Shown here in pieces: positions 8,481 to 17,626 of a stretch of DNA of 64,000 bases. The notes under the pieces are model-generated. The model was not told the origin of the DNA. It saw only the letters and a list, made by a program, of their open reading frames with translations, and ran no database searches. Source of the stretch: Austwickia chelonae NBRC 105200. GTDB lineage: Bacteria > Actinomycetota > Actinomycetes > Actinomycetales > Dermatophilaceae. Position numbers and translations under genes: made by a program. The stretch is taken from NCBI RefSeq assembly GCF_000298175.1, contig NZ_BAGZ01000005.1, forward strand, positions 124,001 through 188,000, written 5' to 3'. The number at the start of each line of letters is the position of its first letter. Positions within the stretch are counted from its first letter, which is position 1.

Positions 8481-10550
8481 TTATCTGCTCGCTTGTTGCA
8501 TCTGACGCAGCTCCTTCTTCAGCTCGGACAACTCATCCCGAAGGCGAGCCGCGAGTTCGAAGCGTAGGTCCGCAGCGGCTTGGTGCATCTGCGCGGTCAG
8601 CTCGTCGATGAGCTCTGCCAACTCCGACACTGGACGCGAGTCGACCTCCGCTCGCGTTGAACGCGTCTCTCGTCGACCATTCGAACGTTGCAAATTCAAC
8701 AACTCGGCCGTATCTGCATCCTCCCGGTGCAGCATATCGGTGATGTCCGCGATGCGTTTACGCAGTGGTTGCGGATCGATGCCGTGAGCCACATTGTATT
8801 TTATTTGCTTCTCGCGGCGGCGAGCGGTCTCGTCGATGGCCTCCTTCATCGACGGAGTGATCACATCCGCATACATGTGGACCTCCCCGGAGACATTGCG
8901 CGCAGCCCGGCCGATGGTCTGAATCAGGCTGCGAGCGGACCTCAGGAAGCCTTCCTTGTCAGCATCGAGGATGCTGACAAGGGCCACTTCGGGGAGGTCG
9001 AGACCCTCGCGCAGCAGATTGATCCCCACCAGTACATCGAATTCCCCCAGGCGTAGTTCCCTGAGGAGTTCGACCCTGCGCAGGGTGTCGACCTCGCTGT
9101 GAAGATAACGCACGCGAACGCCACGTTCGAGCAGGTAGTCGGTCAGGTCCTCAGCCATCTTCTTGGTGAGTGTCGTCACCAGGACTCGCTCGTCACGTTC
9201 TGTGCGTGCCCGGATCTCGGCGAGTAGGTCATCAACCTGTCCGGAGGTCGGCTTGACGACGATCTTCGGGTCGACGAGTCCGGTCGGCCTGATGATCTGT
9301 TCGACGACACCGTCGGACTGCGCCAGCTCATAGGGGCCGGGAGTTGCCGACAGATAGATCGTCTGGCCGATCCGGTCGAGGAATTCCTCCCATTTCAATG
9401 GCCGATTGTCCATCGCGCTCGGCAGCCGAAAACCATGATCGACAAGAGTCCGCTTTCGCGACATGTCTCCTTCGTACATCGCCCCGATTTGAGGAACTGT
9501 CACATGGGATTCATCAATGATAAGCAGGAAATCTTCCGGAAAGTAGTCGAGCAGGCAGTTCGGCGCACTTCCCGGAAGTCGACCGTCGATATGCATCGAA
9601 TAGTTCTCAATGCCTGAGCAGGCACCCATTTGGCGCATCATCTCTATGTCGTAGGTGGTGCGCATCCGTAGTCGCTGAGCTTCGAGCAACTTACCCTGCC
9701 GCTCGAAATCTGCCAATTGCGAAGTTAGTTCGCCCTCTATTCCTGTAATCGCGCGTTCCATGCGCTCAGGTCCTGCGACATAGTGTGTGGCCGGAAAAAC
9801 ATAGAGCTCCTCTTCTTCCTGTATGACCTCTCCGGTCAATGGATGCAATGTGTAGAGGCGCTCGATCTCGTCACCGAATAGTTCGATTCGCACGGCCAGC
9901 TGCTCGTAGACCGGAATGATTTCCACGGTGTCTCCCCTGACCCGGAAAGTGCCTCGGGTGAAGGAGATGTCGTTGCGGACATATTGATTCTCGACGAATC
10001 GTCGAAGCAGCTGATCCCGATCGATCTGCTGTCCTATTTTTAGGGTGACCATCCGATCTACATATTCCTGCGGCGTCCCCAGCCCGTATATACAAGAGAC
10101 CGAGGCTACGACGATGACATCTCTGCGGGTCAGCAGGGAGTTCGTGGCGCTGTGTCGAAGGCGTTCCACCTCGTCATTGATTGAGGAATCCTTCTCAATA
10201 TATGTATCGGTCTGGGGAACATAAGCTTCCGGTTGGTAATAGTCATAGTAACTGACGAAATATTCCACAGCATTGTGTGGAAAAAGTTCTCGAAGTTCGT
10301 TCGCCAGCTGGGCCGCCAGGGTCTTGTTGGGAGCCAGGACCAGAGTCGGCCGTTGGATCTGTTCGATCAGCCAGGCCGAGGTGGCAGATTTCCCGGTGCC
10401 GGTGGCTCCCAGCAGGACGATGTCCTTCTCCCCCGCCCGGACCCGTTCCGACAGCTCCGCGATTGCTGTGGGCTGATCCCCCGAAGGGGAGAACTCCGAG
10501 ACCACCTGAAAAGGGGCGACTCGACGCTGCAGGTCGGTGATGGGCCGCAT
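8481..10550 (-). CDS. uvrB: Excinuclease ABC subunit B
   Basis: A 689-residue UvrB, the helicase-like damage-verification subunit of nucleotide excision repair, which works with UvrA and UvrC on DNA in the cytoplasm. The Walker A motif GATGTGKS is at residues 48-55, the beta-hairpin [12 protein letters not shown] at about 95-107, the helicase DESH in the middle, and motifs V and VI ([23 protein letters not shown]) in the second half. A C-terminal UVR coiled coil (residues about 645-685) would bind UvrC. The length is normal. I saw no clear actinobacterial LexA box (CGAAC-N4-GTTCG) in the 127 bases upstream. Confidence 0.98.
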   Translation of the reverse strand: MRPITDLQRRVAPFQVVSEFSPSGDQPTAIAELSERVRAGEKDIVLLGATGTGKSATSAWLIEQIQRPTLVLAPNKTLAAQLANELRELFPHNAVEYFVSYYDYYQPEAYVPQTDTYIEKDSSINDEVERLRHSATNSLLTRRDVIVVASVSCIYGLGTPQEYVDRMVTLKIGQQIDRDQLLRRFVENQYVRNDISFTRGTFRVRGDTVEIIPVYEQLAVRIELFGDEIERLYTLHPLTGEVIQEEEELYVFPATHYVAGPERMERAITGIEGELTSQLADFERQGKLLEAQRLRMRTTYDIEMMRQMGACSGIENYSMHIDGRLPGSAPNCLLDYFPEDFLLIIDESHVTVPQIGAMYEGDMSRKRTLVDHGFRLPSAMDNRPLKWEEFLDRIGQTIYLSATPGPYELAQSDGVVEQIIRPTGLVDPKIVVKPTSGQVDDLLAEIRARTERDERVLVTTLTKKMAEDLTDYLLERGVRVRYLHSEVDTLRRVELLRELRLGEFDVLVGINLLREGLDLPEVALVSILDADKEGFLRSARSLIQTIGRAARNVSGEVHMYADVITPSMKEAIDETARRREKQIKYNVAHGIDPQPLRKRIADITDMLHREDADTAELLNLQRSNGRRETRSTRAEVDSRPVSELAELIDELTAQMHQAAADLRFELAARLRDELSELKKELRQMQQASR

Positions 10551-10612
10551 GGCTGCAGGCTATCGCGAGAGCAAATAGTTCGCCCTTCTGGAAGCAGCCT
10601 GCTTCCGAACGA

Positions 10613-10650
10613 CGTCGCCCTCCGGACCTGGTCAGGTCCGGAGGGCGACG
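10613..10650. terminator. Perfect 18-bp hairpin between uvrB and the Roadblock gene
   Basis: Arms 10613-10630 and 10633-10650 are perfect reverse complements with a 2-base spacer. It starts 27 bases beyond the Roadblock stop on the minus strand, so it is most likely that gene's terminator. It has no T-tract. A second small hairpin (GAAGCAG/CTGCTTC) lies at 10591-10605. Confidence 0.6.
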
Positions 10651-10677
10651 GGTGGTCGAGCGTCGTGCCCGATCAAC

Positions 10678-11052
10678 TCACTTGTTGATCAAGCGATTCA
10701 CGTGGCGGTTCACCGAAGCACGGAGCAGCGCCAGGTTGGTGTCCTGACGTGAAGCTGCCAGGTACAGGAAGGTAGTGGGGGTGATCATCTTGATCAGGTG
10801 CAGCTGGTCCCCGAGGGTCAGCAGCATGTCCTCCAGCTCGCTCTGGATGTTGAGGACGCGAATCGTCTTCTGCTTCGCCTTGACCATTTCGGTGTTGTAG
10901 GCGCTGGCGGCTTCGAGATCGAAGTCGGCGAGACGAGACTTACCAGCCAGCGGCATCCCGGTCTCGGCGTCTACGATCGAAGCACCCATGAAGCCATTGG
11001 TGTCGGCCTCGATGGCGTTGATGATCTCCGTCATCTGGTCCTGGTTGACCAT
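10678..11052 (-). CDS. Roadblock/LC7-domain protein
   Basis: A 124-residue Roadblock/LC7-fold protein: an N-terminal helix (MTEIINAIEADTNGFMGASIVD), beta strands (DAETGMPLAG), a central helix (AASAYNTEMVKAKQKTI) and a C-terminal strand-helix (TFLYLAASRQDTNLALLRASVNRHV). Roadblock proteins dimerise and act as partners or GTPase-activating proteins of small GTPases such as MglA. ATG 11052 follows an AGGGAA site; an upstream extension lacks one. It is divergent from a small GTPase gene, which is followed by a second Roadblock gene, so the three are likely one functional module. Its precise role is unknown. Confidence 0.8.
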   Translation of the reverse strand: MVNQDQMTEIINAIEADTNGFMGASIVDAETGMPLAGKSRLADFDLEAASAYNTEMVKAKQKTIRVLNIQSELEDMLLTLGDQLHLIKMITPTTFLYLAASRQDTNLALLRASVNRHVNRLINK

Positions 11053-11288
11053 GAGTTCCCTTTCGATGTCGATGTGCTCGCTTTGGGCTGCTCTGACGAA
11101 GCCCGACGAAGTAGCTGCGGTACACATCTCGTCGCAGCCATCTGTGTCCAATAGTAGATGGTCAGACGTCCGACCCACTCATGCGCAAGAATGCAACGCC
11201 TGTGACCTGGCCAAATGCAAAAGATCGTCATCTGGTGTCCCACGAGCATGGCAAGCTGAATACTGTGAGTGCAAGTGGAAGCAGTGGA
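11053..11288. promoter_or_regulatory. Divergent promoter region of the Roadblock/GTPase module
   Basis: A 236-base region between head-to-head start codons. Both promoters must lie here. I could not identify convincing hexamers or an operator. Confidence 0.4.
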
Positions 11289-11879
11289 ATGCCTGTCGTC
11301 CTGGGGCCGACGACACAACAGCAGGTGGCATTCATCGGGCCGCTCGGGGTGGGGAAAACGACTGCCGTCCGATCGGTTTCGCAAGTGCCTGTCATCAGTA
11401 CCGAAGTCATGCGCGCGGCGATCGCGGTCCGCGCCGACAGCTTCAACGACAAGAAGACGACCACAGTCGGTATCGATTACGGGGAATGGACGACACCTGA
11501 CGGGATCCGGGTGAGTCTCATCGGGACGCCCGGGCAGGTACGCTTCTCTTCGACGCGGGCCTCGGTCGTTGCACGTCGCGGCAGCATCGTCCTGTGGCTC
11601 TACGGAGATCACACCGATGGGGTCCAAGAAGCTGCCGAGTGGATCGAACGTATCGGCGACGCCTCTGTCTGGGGACGACTCGTCATCGCGGTGACCAGGC
11701 GCGCAGGAGCGCCTCAGGCACCCACACTCGATGACTACCGCGATCGTGTCCGTGATTACAGTCCAAATATCGCCGTCCTCGACGCAGATCCGCGGGTGGC
11801 TGCTGACGTTGCCGAAATCATCCTGACAGCGCTCAAACTTCCCACAGCTTCGGCAGGTCTACCGCCCGCCGCCTCATGA
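11289..11879 (+). CDS. MglA/CvnD-like small GTPase
   Basis: A 196-residue P-loop protein. The Walker A motif GPLGVGKT is at residues 17-24, a switch I region holds threonines (KKTTTVGIDYGEW), and the switch II motif is IGTPGQVRF, where Gly replaces the usual Asp as in streptomycete conservon GTPases. The expected NKxD specificity motif is not obvious; the equivalent strand reads VIAVTRRAG. ATG 11289 is chosen because GGAAG lies 7 nt upstream; GTG 11265 and ATG 11181 are possible but have no ribosome site. It is followed by a Roadblock gene 11 nt later and is divergent from another. No sensor kinase or DUF742 gene of a full conservon is present. Confidence 0.75.
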   Translation: MPVVLGPTTQQQVAFIGPLGVGKTTAVRSVSQVPVISTEVMRAAIAVRADSFNDKKTTTVGIDYGEWTTPDGIRVSLIGTPGQVRFSSTRASVVARRGSIVLWLYGDHTDGVQEAAEWIERIGDASVWGRLVIAVTRRAGAPQAPTLDDYRDRVRDYSPNIAVLDADPRVAADVAEIILTALKLPTASAGLPPAAS

Positions 11880-11890
11880 AGGAGCAGTAC

Positions 11891-12406
11891 GTGAGCACCG
11901 AAACGGCCGATGACGACGCGCAGCTTGGTTCGTCCCTGGCCAATGACGATGATGCCCATCATGAAGTCCACATGCATGAAGGGATCGCTACCCAGTGGGA
12001 ACTGTGGTCGACCATCATTGGTAAGACCGCGTTGCCTCGGCTCGAGCAACTCCGTGAACATCTTCCGACGATGACCTCAGCTATTCTCAGCACTGCTGAC
12101 GGTCTCAACTTGTGCGCTGTCGGTATCTCACCGGAAAATGTCGGTCGGCTGGCCGCCTTGAACAGCTCGATGTTTGCGGTCTCTTCAGCCCAGACGGAGA
12201 TCGTGCAGGGCGATGAAGCATCGCCGATGAAAACCTTGGTTCACCTGACCTCTGAGACCACGCACACCGTGATGGTGAGCCTGGTCCAAGAACCGTTGGG
12301 GCATCTTCTCCTGGCAGTCAGCGCCCGGGATGTTCCGTTGGGGACAGTGGTGGTCAATGTTCGCAATGCGGCAGAGGACATCCGGACCTGGCTCAGCGGA
12401 GGCTGA
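11891..12406 (+). CDS. Second Roadblock/LC7-like protein
   Basis: A 171-residue protein with a variable acidic N-terminus (about 45 residues) followed by a Roadblock-like domain (LREHLPTMTSAILSTADGLNLCAVG, then KTLVHLTSETTHTVMVSLVQEP and LLLAVSARDVPLGTVVVNVR). An ATG at 11876 overlaps the GTPase stop, but AAGGAG sits inside that stretch, 6 nt before GTG 11891, so the GTG is taken as the start. The near overlap implies co-translation with the GTPase. Its expected role is scaffold or GTPase regulator, inferred from the fold and the neighbour. Similarity to Roadblock is weaker than for the 124-residue protein. Confidence 0.7.
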   Translation: MSTETADDDAQLGSSLANDDDAHHEVHMHEGIATQWELWSTIIGKTALPRLEQLREHLPTMTSAILSTADGLNLCAVGISPENVGRLAALNSSMFAVSSAQTEIVQGDEASPMKTLVHLTSETTHTVMVSLVQEPLGHLLLAVSARDVPLGTVVVNVRNAAEDIRTWLSGG

Positions 12407-12475
12407 GATCAGCTTCGTCTCCAACTTCGACGAGCGCCTCGCCCGTGTGTGGGAGGCATCGGATCAGAGAGTGTC

Positions 12476-13669
12476 CTACGAACGCCATCCTGTTTTCTGT
12501 GCCCAGGCGGTGATACGTGGCCATATCTCTTCGAACCATGGCTCCTTGGCATCGGCATAGGCCCGTGCAGAGTCGCTTTGAGCTGACAAAGCATTTTTGA
12601 CCTCGACATACTCGTCAGCGGCGTCTGGGTTCGCGCGCAACCAATCACGGAAGAGCAGTGCGGACTGCCATCCCGCGCTGTCGGCTTCACGTACATGAAT
12701 GTGTACGATCCGGCCGGGGTCGCAGGACCCGTGGAAGCGTTTCACCCACAACGAGGGGTCCAACAGCTCACCGGTCGGGTGGTCCATCCGGATCTTGTCG
12801 ACCCTCGGAAAGCCTGCCCGGGCCAATGCTTCGACGAATTCGGGGTCATCTGCGCTCCGCAGATCGGTCACGCCGATTTGGATATCGATGACATCCTTGC
12901 CAGGCATACCTGGCACCGATGTTGAACCCACATGCTCCAGCTCCGGAGCTCGAGCACCGAGGATCCTACTCAATCTTTCGATGACCCGTTCGGCCTGTTG
13001 CGGCCACTCATCCTTATATGAGCTGGTCACCGGGAGATCCTGTTGAACGTGAAGCCGGCCTTGCCACAAATTTTCTTCGTAGGGGGACAGCCGCTCCGCC
13101 CACAGCTGGTCCACGGCCGCTTCCAACTGTTCGAGAGAGCCGTCATTACCGAGGACGACGTCTGCGGCAGCTGTCCGTTGCTCATCTCCTGCTTGGTGAG
13201 CCATCCGAGCCAACGCATCGGCCTCAGGCATCCCCCGTAGGCCGGTCAACCGCTGCACCCTGGTCTCGGGGGAAGCCTCGACCACCACTACAAGGTGGTA
13301 GTCCGGGCCGAGGTGGTTCTCCACCAGCAGAGGAACGTCGTGCACCACGATGCTCTGTTCACCTGTCGTGGCGAGCAGCTCAGCGGTACGTGCCGCCACC
13401 AGGGGGTGGGTGATCGACTCTAGATCGGCCCGAGCTTTCTCGTCGTCGAAAACAATACTGGCCAAAGCACGACGGTCCAGCTCGCCGTGCGGCCCGATGA
13501 CATCGTCACCGAAACGCAGACGCACCTGTTCTAGGCCAGATGTCCCCGGCGAGACGACCTCGCGTGCCAAAGCATCGGCGTCGATGACCACCGCGCCATG
13601 CTGCGCAAGCCGCCGAGCGACCGTCGATTTCCCCGAACCGATTCCGCCGGTAAGCCCTACGTGCAACAT
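12476..13669 (-). CDS. coaE: Dephospho-CoA kinase fused to a GrpB domain
   Basis: A 397-residue fusion. Residues 1-195 are CoaE, which phosphorylates dephospho-CoA with ATP in the last step of CoA synthesis: P-loop LTGGIGSGKST, VIDADALAREV, the VHDVPLLVEN lid region and Q-x-R (RVQRLTGLRGM). Residues about 205-397 are a GrpB (UPF0157) nucleotidyltransferase-like domain with HVGSTSVPGMPGKDVIDI and VHIHVREADS. The same fusion occurs in Mycobacterium tuberculosis CoaE (Rv1631) and other actinobacteria, so it is not a local frameshift. The function of the GrpB half is not established. The start is ATG 13669. Confidence 0.95.
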   Translation of the reverse strand: MLHVGLTGGIGSGKSTVARRLAQHGAVVIDADALAREVVSPGTSGLEQVRLRFGDDVIGPHGELDRRALASIVFDDEKARADLESITHPLVAARTAELLATTGEQSIVVHDVPLLVENHLGPDYHLVVVVEASPETRVQRLTGLRGMPEADALARMAHQAGDEQRTAAADVVLGNDGSLEQLEAAVDQLWAERLSPYEENLWQGRLHVQQDLPVTSSYKDEWPQQAERVIERLSRILGARAPELEHVGSTSVPGMPGKDVIDIQIGVTDLRSADDPEFVEALARAGFPRVDKIRMDHPTGELLDPSLWVKRFHGSCDPGRIVHIHVREADSAGWQSALLFRDWLRANPDAADEYVEVKNALSAQSDSARAYADAKEPWFEEIWPRITAWAQKTGWRS

Positions 13670-13714
13670 GACATCACTCTAGGTCCGTCGGGCCGGTCAT
13701 GGGAGCTTTGCGTA

Positions 13715-14608
13715 TCAGCGTGGTTCGATCGTGACTCCGCGCAGCTGCTCCGGGTAGTTGGTGACGATCCCATCCACGCCTGCTCTGATCAGGGCTGTCT
13801 GTTCACCGGGTACATCAACGGTCCAAGGAACCACGGCCAGTCCCAAGGCATGTGCCCGATCGATCAGAGCTCTGTCGACGACGATCCTCCCGTCTTCGTC
13901 CCGTAACCGTGGTGCGATGGCGTGTGCTCCGAGCCGATACGCCGCCAACGCGGCATCGCCGCCGTTCAGGTCGTAAGTGTTCTCCCCGACGTGGATACTC
14001 CCGGGGAGCCACGTCTCACCGTGCGCGACCAGAGCTGATCGAGGAAGATCCGGAGCCAGGTTCGTGATGAGGCGCAGACACTCCCAGTCGAAGCTGTGCA
14101 TGGTCACCCTTTCCCGGACCCGGGCAGCGTCGACAGCTTCCAGAACCGCATCCACGATGGCCCGTCGGCGTGCCGCCTGGAGGGGATCGAAGGACTCCAA
14201 TTTGATCTCGACCGTGAACCAGATCTCGGGCGAGAGCCGGGAAAGTCGGTTGAATAGATCTGCCAGGCCCAGCATCCTCAGATATCGACCACGGCGTTGT
14301 CTGGGGAAACGTGCATCGAGTACCCCGCCTACCTCGACCTGTTGAAGTTGGTCGAAGGTCAGTTCGTCGATCCGGCGTCCGTAGAGACGCTGATCCCACG
14401 CCTGGATTTCTCGCGGGGTGATCTCCATGTCATGCCAGACGACCGGAACCCCGTCCTTGGTGACTCGCACATCGAGTTCCATGTTCATGGAACCGCAGTG
14501 AACAGCATCTTCGAAGGCCGACCAGGTGTTACCGACGTAGTACCCCTGGGCTCCGGCATGCGCCTGTATATCGAAGTGCCCTCGATGCCAGGGTCCTCGT
14601 ACTGCCAT
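13715..14608 (-). CDS. Glycerophosphodiester phosphodiesterase-family protein
   Basis: A 297-residue GDPD TIM-barrel protein. Predicted catalytic and metal residues are present: His17 (AHAG), Glu44 and Asp46 (MELDVRVTKDG), His59 (VVWHD) and Glu134 (WFTVEIK). The usual HRG motif reads HAG and the usual PENT reads VGNT, so the Arg next to the catalytic His is missing. The C-terminal VVPWTVD and GVDGIVTNYPE are standard. Family enzymes hydrolyse glycerophosphodiesters to glycerol-3-phosphate and an alcohol; the altered motif leaves substrate or activity uncertain. No signal peptide is seen. GGAAGGTG lies 8 nt before ATG 14608. It stands alone between coaE and rpsA. Confidence 0.85.
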   Translation of the reverse strand: MAVRGPWHRGHFDIQAHAGAQGYYVGNTWSAFEDAVHCGSMNMELDVRVTKDGVPVVWHDMEITPREIQAWDQRLYGRRIDELTFDQLQQVEVGGVLDARFPRQRRGRYLRMLGLADLFNRLSRLSPEIWFTVEIKLESFDPLQAARRRAIVDAVLEAVDAARVRERVTMHSFDWECLRLITNLAPDLPRSALVAHGETWLPGSIHVGENTYDLNGGDAALAAYRLGAHAIAPRLRDEDGRIVVDRALIDRAHALGLAVVPWTVDVPGEQTALIRAGVDGIVTNYPEQLRGVTIEPR

Positions 14609-14954
14609 GACAATGACACCTTCCGATCATGTAGGGGGAAGAGCAGGGGTCTCTTCTGAATCGAGGCAGGAGAACCAGGCCCTGTAGGGACAGCCTGGTC
14701 TTCGCGGGGTTGAGGGAGCGCTGAGGGATCTTGTTCGGGACGGGAGAATATGGCCGCTGTCGGTCACGGTAACGGTCGAGGAGACGGCTCGATGCAGAAC
14801 TTGGCCCGAGGTTCGAAGAAATCAGAGGGAGGTCGACCGTCGGCGCAAAAGGGTCTCCCCCGGTCGTTTACCGGGGGAGACCCTTTTGACGATAGGTGTG
14901 TGCGGACCTAGGTCCTCGTCACACGACCATGTCGGAGAATGTCGTCTCCGACAC
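14609..14954. other. Intergenic region between the GDPD gene and rpsA
   Basis: A 346-base stretch without a gene. It contains the rpsA terminator (14847-14887) and presumably the promoter of the leftward GDPD gene. Confidence 0.6.
14847..14887 (-). terminator. Terminator of rpsA
   Basis: A strong hairpin starting with AAAAGGGTCTCCCCCGG and closing with its exact complement, ending in TTTT on either strand. It lies 68 bases past the rpsA stop. Confidence 0.85.
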
Positions 14955-16412
14955 TCAGTTGCCGGTCAGCTTCTCACGAAGCGCAGCGAGCGCCTCGTCA
15001 GAGGCGAGCGTTCCTTCGGCCGGTGCTGCGCTAGCAGCCGCACCGGAGGAGTAGGAAGCCGGAGCAGCCTCTCCTGCGACCGCTGCGTCGGCGTCGGCCT
15101 TGAGAGCCTCCTCGACCTGAGCGCGGTGCGCTTCCCAACGGGCGTGGGCATCGGCGTACTGCTTCTCCCAGCGCTCGCGAGCCGCTTCGTGGCCGGGCAG
15201 CCACTCGTTGGTCTCGGGGTCGAAGCCCTCGGGGTACTTGTAGTTGCCCTGCTCGTCGTATTCGGCGGCCATGCCGTACAGCGTGGGGTCGAACTCGTTC
15301 GTCGCGACAGCGGCGTCGTTGGCCTGCTTGAGCGAGAGCGAGATGCGGCGGCGCTCCAGGTCGATGTCGATGACCTTGACGAAGATGTCGGTTCCGACGG
15401 TGACGACCTGCTCCGGCAGCTCCACGTGACGCTCGGCCAGCTCGGAGATGTGGACCAGACCTTCGATCCCGTCGTCGACGCGGACGAAGGCACCGAACGG
15501 GACGAGCTTGGTGACCTTACCCGGGACGACCTGGCCGATGGCGTGGGTGCGGGCGAAGTGCTGCCACGGGTCTTCCTGGGTGGCCTTGAGCGACAGAGAG
15601 ACGCGTTCGCGGTCCATGTCGACGTCGAGGACCTCGACGGTGACCTCCTGGCCGACCTCGACGACCTCGGAGGGGTGGTCGATGTGCTTCCAGGACAGCT
15701 CGGAAACGTGAACCAGTCCGTCGACGCCGCCAAGGTCCACGAAGGCACCGAAGTTGACGATCGAGGAAACCTGGCCCGTGCGGACCTGGCCCTTCTGGAG
15801 CTCCTTGAGGAAGGTCGTACGCACTTCGGACTGGGTCTGCTCCAGCCATGCGCGGCGGGACAGGACCACGTTGTTGCGGTTCTTGTCCAGCTCGATGATC
15901 TTGGCCTCGATCTCTTTGCCGACATACGGCTGGAGGTCGCGAACGCGGCGCATCTCGACGAGCGAGGCAGGGAGGAAGCCGCGGAGGCCGATGTCCAGGA
16001 TGAGTCCACCCTTGACGACCTCGATGACGGTGCCGGTGACGACGCCGTCCTCTTCCTTGATCTTCTCGATCGTTCCCCAGGCGCGTTCGTACTGAGCGCG
16101 CTTCTTGGAGAGGATCAGGCGGCCTTCCTTGTCCTCCTTCTGGAGAACGAGGGCCTCGACCTCGTCACCGACGGTGACGACCTCGCCCGGGTCGACATCG
16201 TGCTTAATGGACAGCTCGCGAGAGGGGATGACGCCCTCTGTCTTGTAGCCGATGTCGAGGAGGACCTCGTCGCGGTCGACCTTGACGATCACTCCTTCGA
16301 CGATGTCTCCGTCGTTGAAGTGCTTGATGGTGGCGTCGATCGCCGCGAGCAGGTCCTCTTCAGAACCGATGTCGTTGATCGCGATCTCGTTGGTGGCCGG
16401 GCTGGCAGTCAT
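14955..16412 (-). CDS. rpsA: 30S ribosomal protein S1
   Basis: A 485-residue S1 protein that helps the 30S subunit bind mRNA. Four S1 (OB-fold) repeats are recognisable: GDIVEGVIVKVDRDEVLLDI, GVVTGTVIEVVKGGLILDI, GQVRTGQVSSIVNFGAFVDL and GQVVPGKVTKLVPFGAFVRV, followed by an acidic Ala/Glu-rich tail of about 120 residues typical of actinobacterial S1. ATG 16412 gives the standard N-terminus MTASPATNEIAINDIG; upstream codons are not conserved. A strong terminator follows. The long open frame on the opposite strand is a codon-bias shadow. Confidence 0.97.
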   Translation of the reverse strand: MTASPATNEIAINDIGSEEDLLAAIDATIKHFNDGDIVEGVIVKVDRDEVLLDIGYKTEGVIPSRELSIKHDVDPGEVVTVGDEVEALVLQKEDKEGRLILSKKRAQYERAWGTIEKIKEEDGVVTGTVIEVVKGGLILDIGLRGFLPASLVEMRRVRDLQPYVGKEIEAKIIELDKNRNNVVLSRRAWLEQTQSEVRTTFLKELQKGQVRTGQVSSIVNFGAFVDLGGVDGLVHVSELSWKHIDHPSEVVEVGQEVTVEVLDVDMDRERVSLSLKATQEDPWQHFARTHAIGQVVPGKVTKLVPFGAFVRVDDGIEGLVHISELAERHVELPEQVVTVGTDIFVKVIDIDLERRRISLSLKQANDAAVATNEFDPTLYGMAAEYDEQGNYKYPEGFDPETNEWLPGHEAARERWEKQYADAHARWEAHRAQVEEALKADADAAVAGEAAPASYSSGAAASAAPAEGTLASDEALAALREKLTGN

Positions 16413-16696
16413 GTAGTCGGGGCTCCGATTGGTGGACAGGACGTCAAGGGGCACGGATATCGGACCCGTACCCCGGCTTACAGGGATGTTCGTTGTGCCT
16501 GCCACTTCGCGTGCCCAACAGAACCCCGCTATTCCGGAAGTTCGGCTGGTACCAGCGAGTGACAAACACATGAAGTGACACGCGCGCACGCGTATCCGCT
16601 GATCCACCCTATCGGGTGGCGCCCATCCGGGCAAAGCGGAGCACGCCCCTCCTCTGCAGATACGCCGACACAGGCCTCTTGGGCAAAACTGGACAC

Positions 16697-17581
16697 ATGA
16701 CGACCGGCAGCCTTCAGGACCACGGATCACCTACTCATGACGCAGGCTACAGAGCTGCAGGCCAGGCGGAGAGCGTCACAGGCAACAGGAGATGGTGGGA
16801 TGCCGAAGCCACCGACTACTACCAGGAACACGGCGCATTCCTCGGCGACCGCGAACTCGTATGGGGTCCTGAAGGCCTCCGGGAGTCCGACGCACGCCTG
16901 CTCGGTGAGGTCCGAGGCCAGGACGTCCTCGAGATCGGATGCGGAGCAGCCCAAGGTGCCCGATGGGTCACCACGGCCGGCGGACGAGTCGTGGCCACAG
17001 ACCTCTCCCAAGGCATGCTGGCACAGGCCAGGAAGATCGACACCGGCAACGATTCACCCCGCCCCGTCTACGTACAGTGCGACGCCTGCGCACTCCCCTT
17101 CGCCGATGAAACCTTCGACATCGCGTTCTCCGCCTACGGCGCCGTCCCCTTCGTCGCGGACAGCGCAAAACTGATGCAAGAGGTCGCACGTGTCCTTCGA
17201 CCAGGTGGACGCTGGATCTTCTCCGTCACACACCCACTACGCTGGTCTTTCCCCGACGCGCCCGGCCCAGCAGGTCTGACCGTCCACCGCTCTTATTTCG
17301 ACCGCACCCCCTATGTCGAACGTGTCGGCACAGAAGTTACTTACGCCGAACACCATCGAACCCTGGCCGACCGGGTCGGTGAGCTCCTCCAAGCAGGATT
17401 CGTCCTCACCGGGCTATCCGAACCAGAGTGGCCCGAAGGACACGAAACAACATGGGGCGGATGGTCTCCGCTACGAGGGCGTCTCATCCCGGGAACGCTC
17501 ATCCTGACCGCAGAACGCCCCAGAACCTCGGAACAGAGCAAAGTCGACGTAGCAGGACAAGCCCCTTCACCAGCGAATTAA
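16697..17581 (+). CDS. Class I SAM-dependent methyltransferase
   Basis: A 294-residue methyltransferase with the SAM-binding motif I VLEIGCGAAQGARW at about residues 80-93, motif II acidic residue in VVATDLSQGM, and post-motifs FDIAFSAYGAVPFV and VLRPGGRWIFSVTHP. This matches the Methyltransf_11 family. ATG 16697 was chosen because similarity starts soon after; no strong ribosome site is visible. Divergent from rpsA and 45 bp upstream of fhs on the same strand. The substrate is unknown. Confidence 0.85.
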   Translation: MTTGSLQDHGSPTHDAGYRAAGQAESVTGNRRWWDAEATDYYQEHGAFLGDRELVWGPEGLRESDARLLGEVRGQDVLEIGCGAAQGARWVTTAGGRVVATDLSQGMLAQARKIDTGNDSPRPVYVQCDACALPFADETFDIAFSAYGAVPFVADSAKLMQEVARVLRPGGRWIFSVTHPLRWSFPDAPGPAGLTVHRSYFDRTPYVERVGTEVTYAEHHRTLADRVGELLQAGFVLTGLSEPEWPEGHETTWGGWSPLRGRLIPGTLILTAERPRTSEQSKVDVAGQAPSPAN

Positions 17582-17626
17582 GCAAAACAGCTGCGCGCGC
17601 CCTGCCGGACTTGTCACGATGCCCCC

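Noticed and set aside
10551-10677. LexA/SOS box upstream of uvrB
   Set aside because: A single CGAAC half-site is present without the matching GTTCG at the right spacing.
14886-16562. Long open frame (558 codons) opposite rpsA
   Set aside because: It is exactly antisense to the highly conserved S1 protein, is Asp/Leu-rich without domains, and arises from GC-biased third positions.
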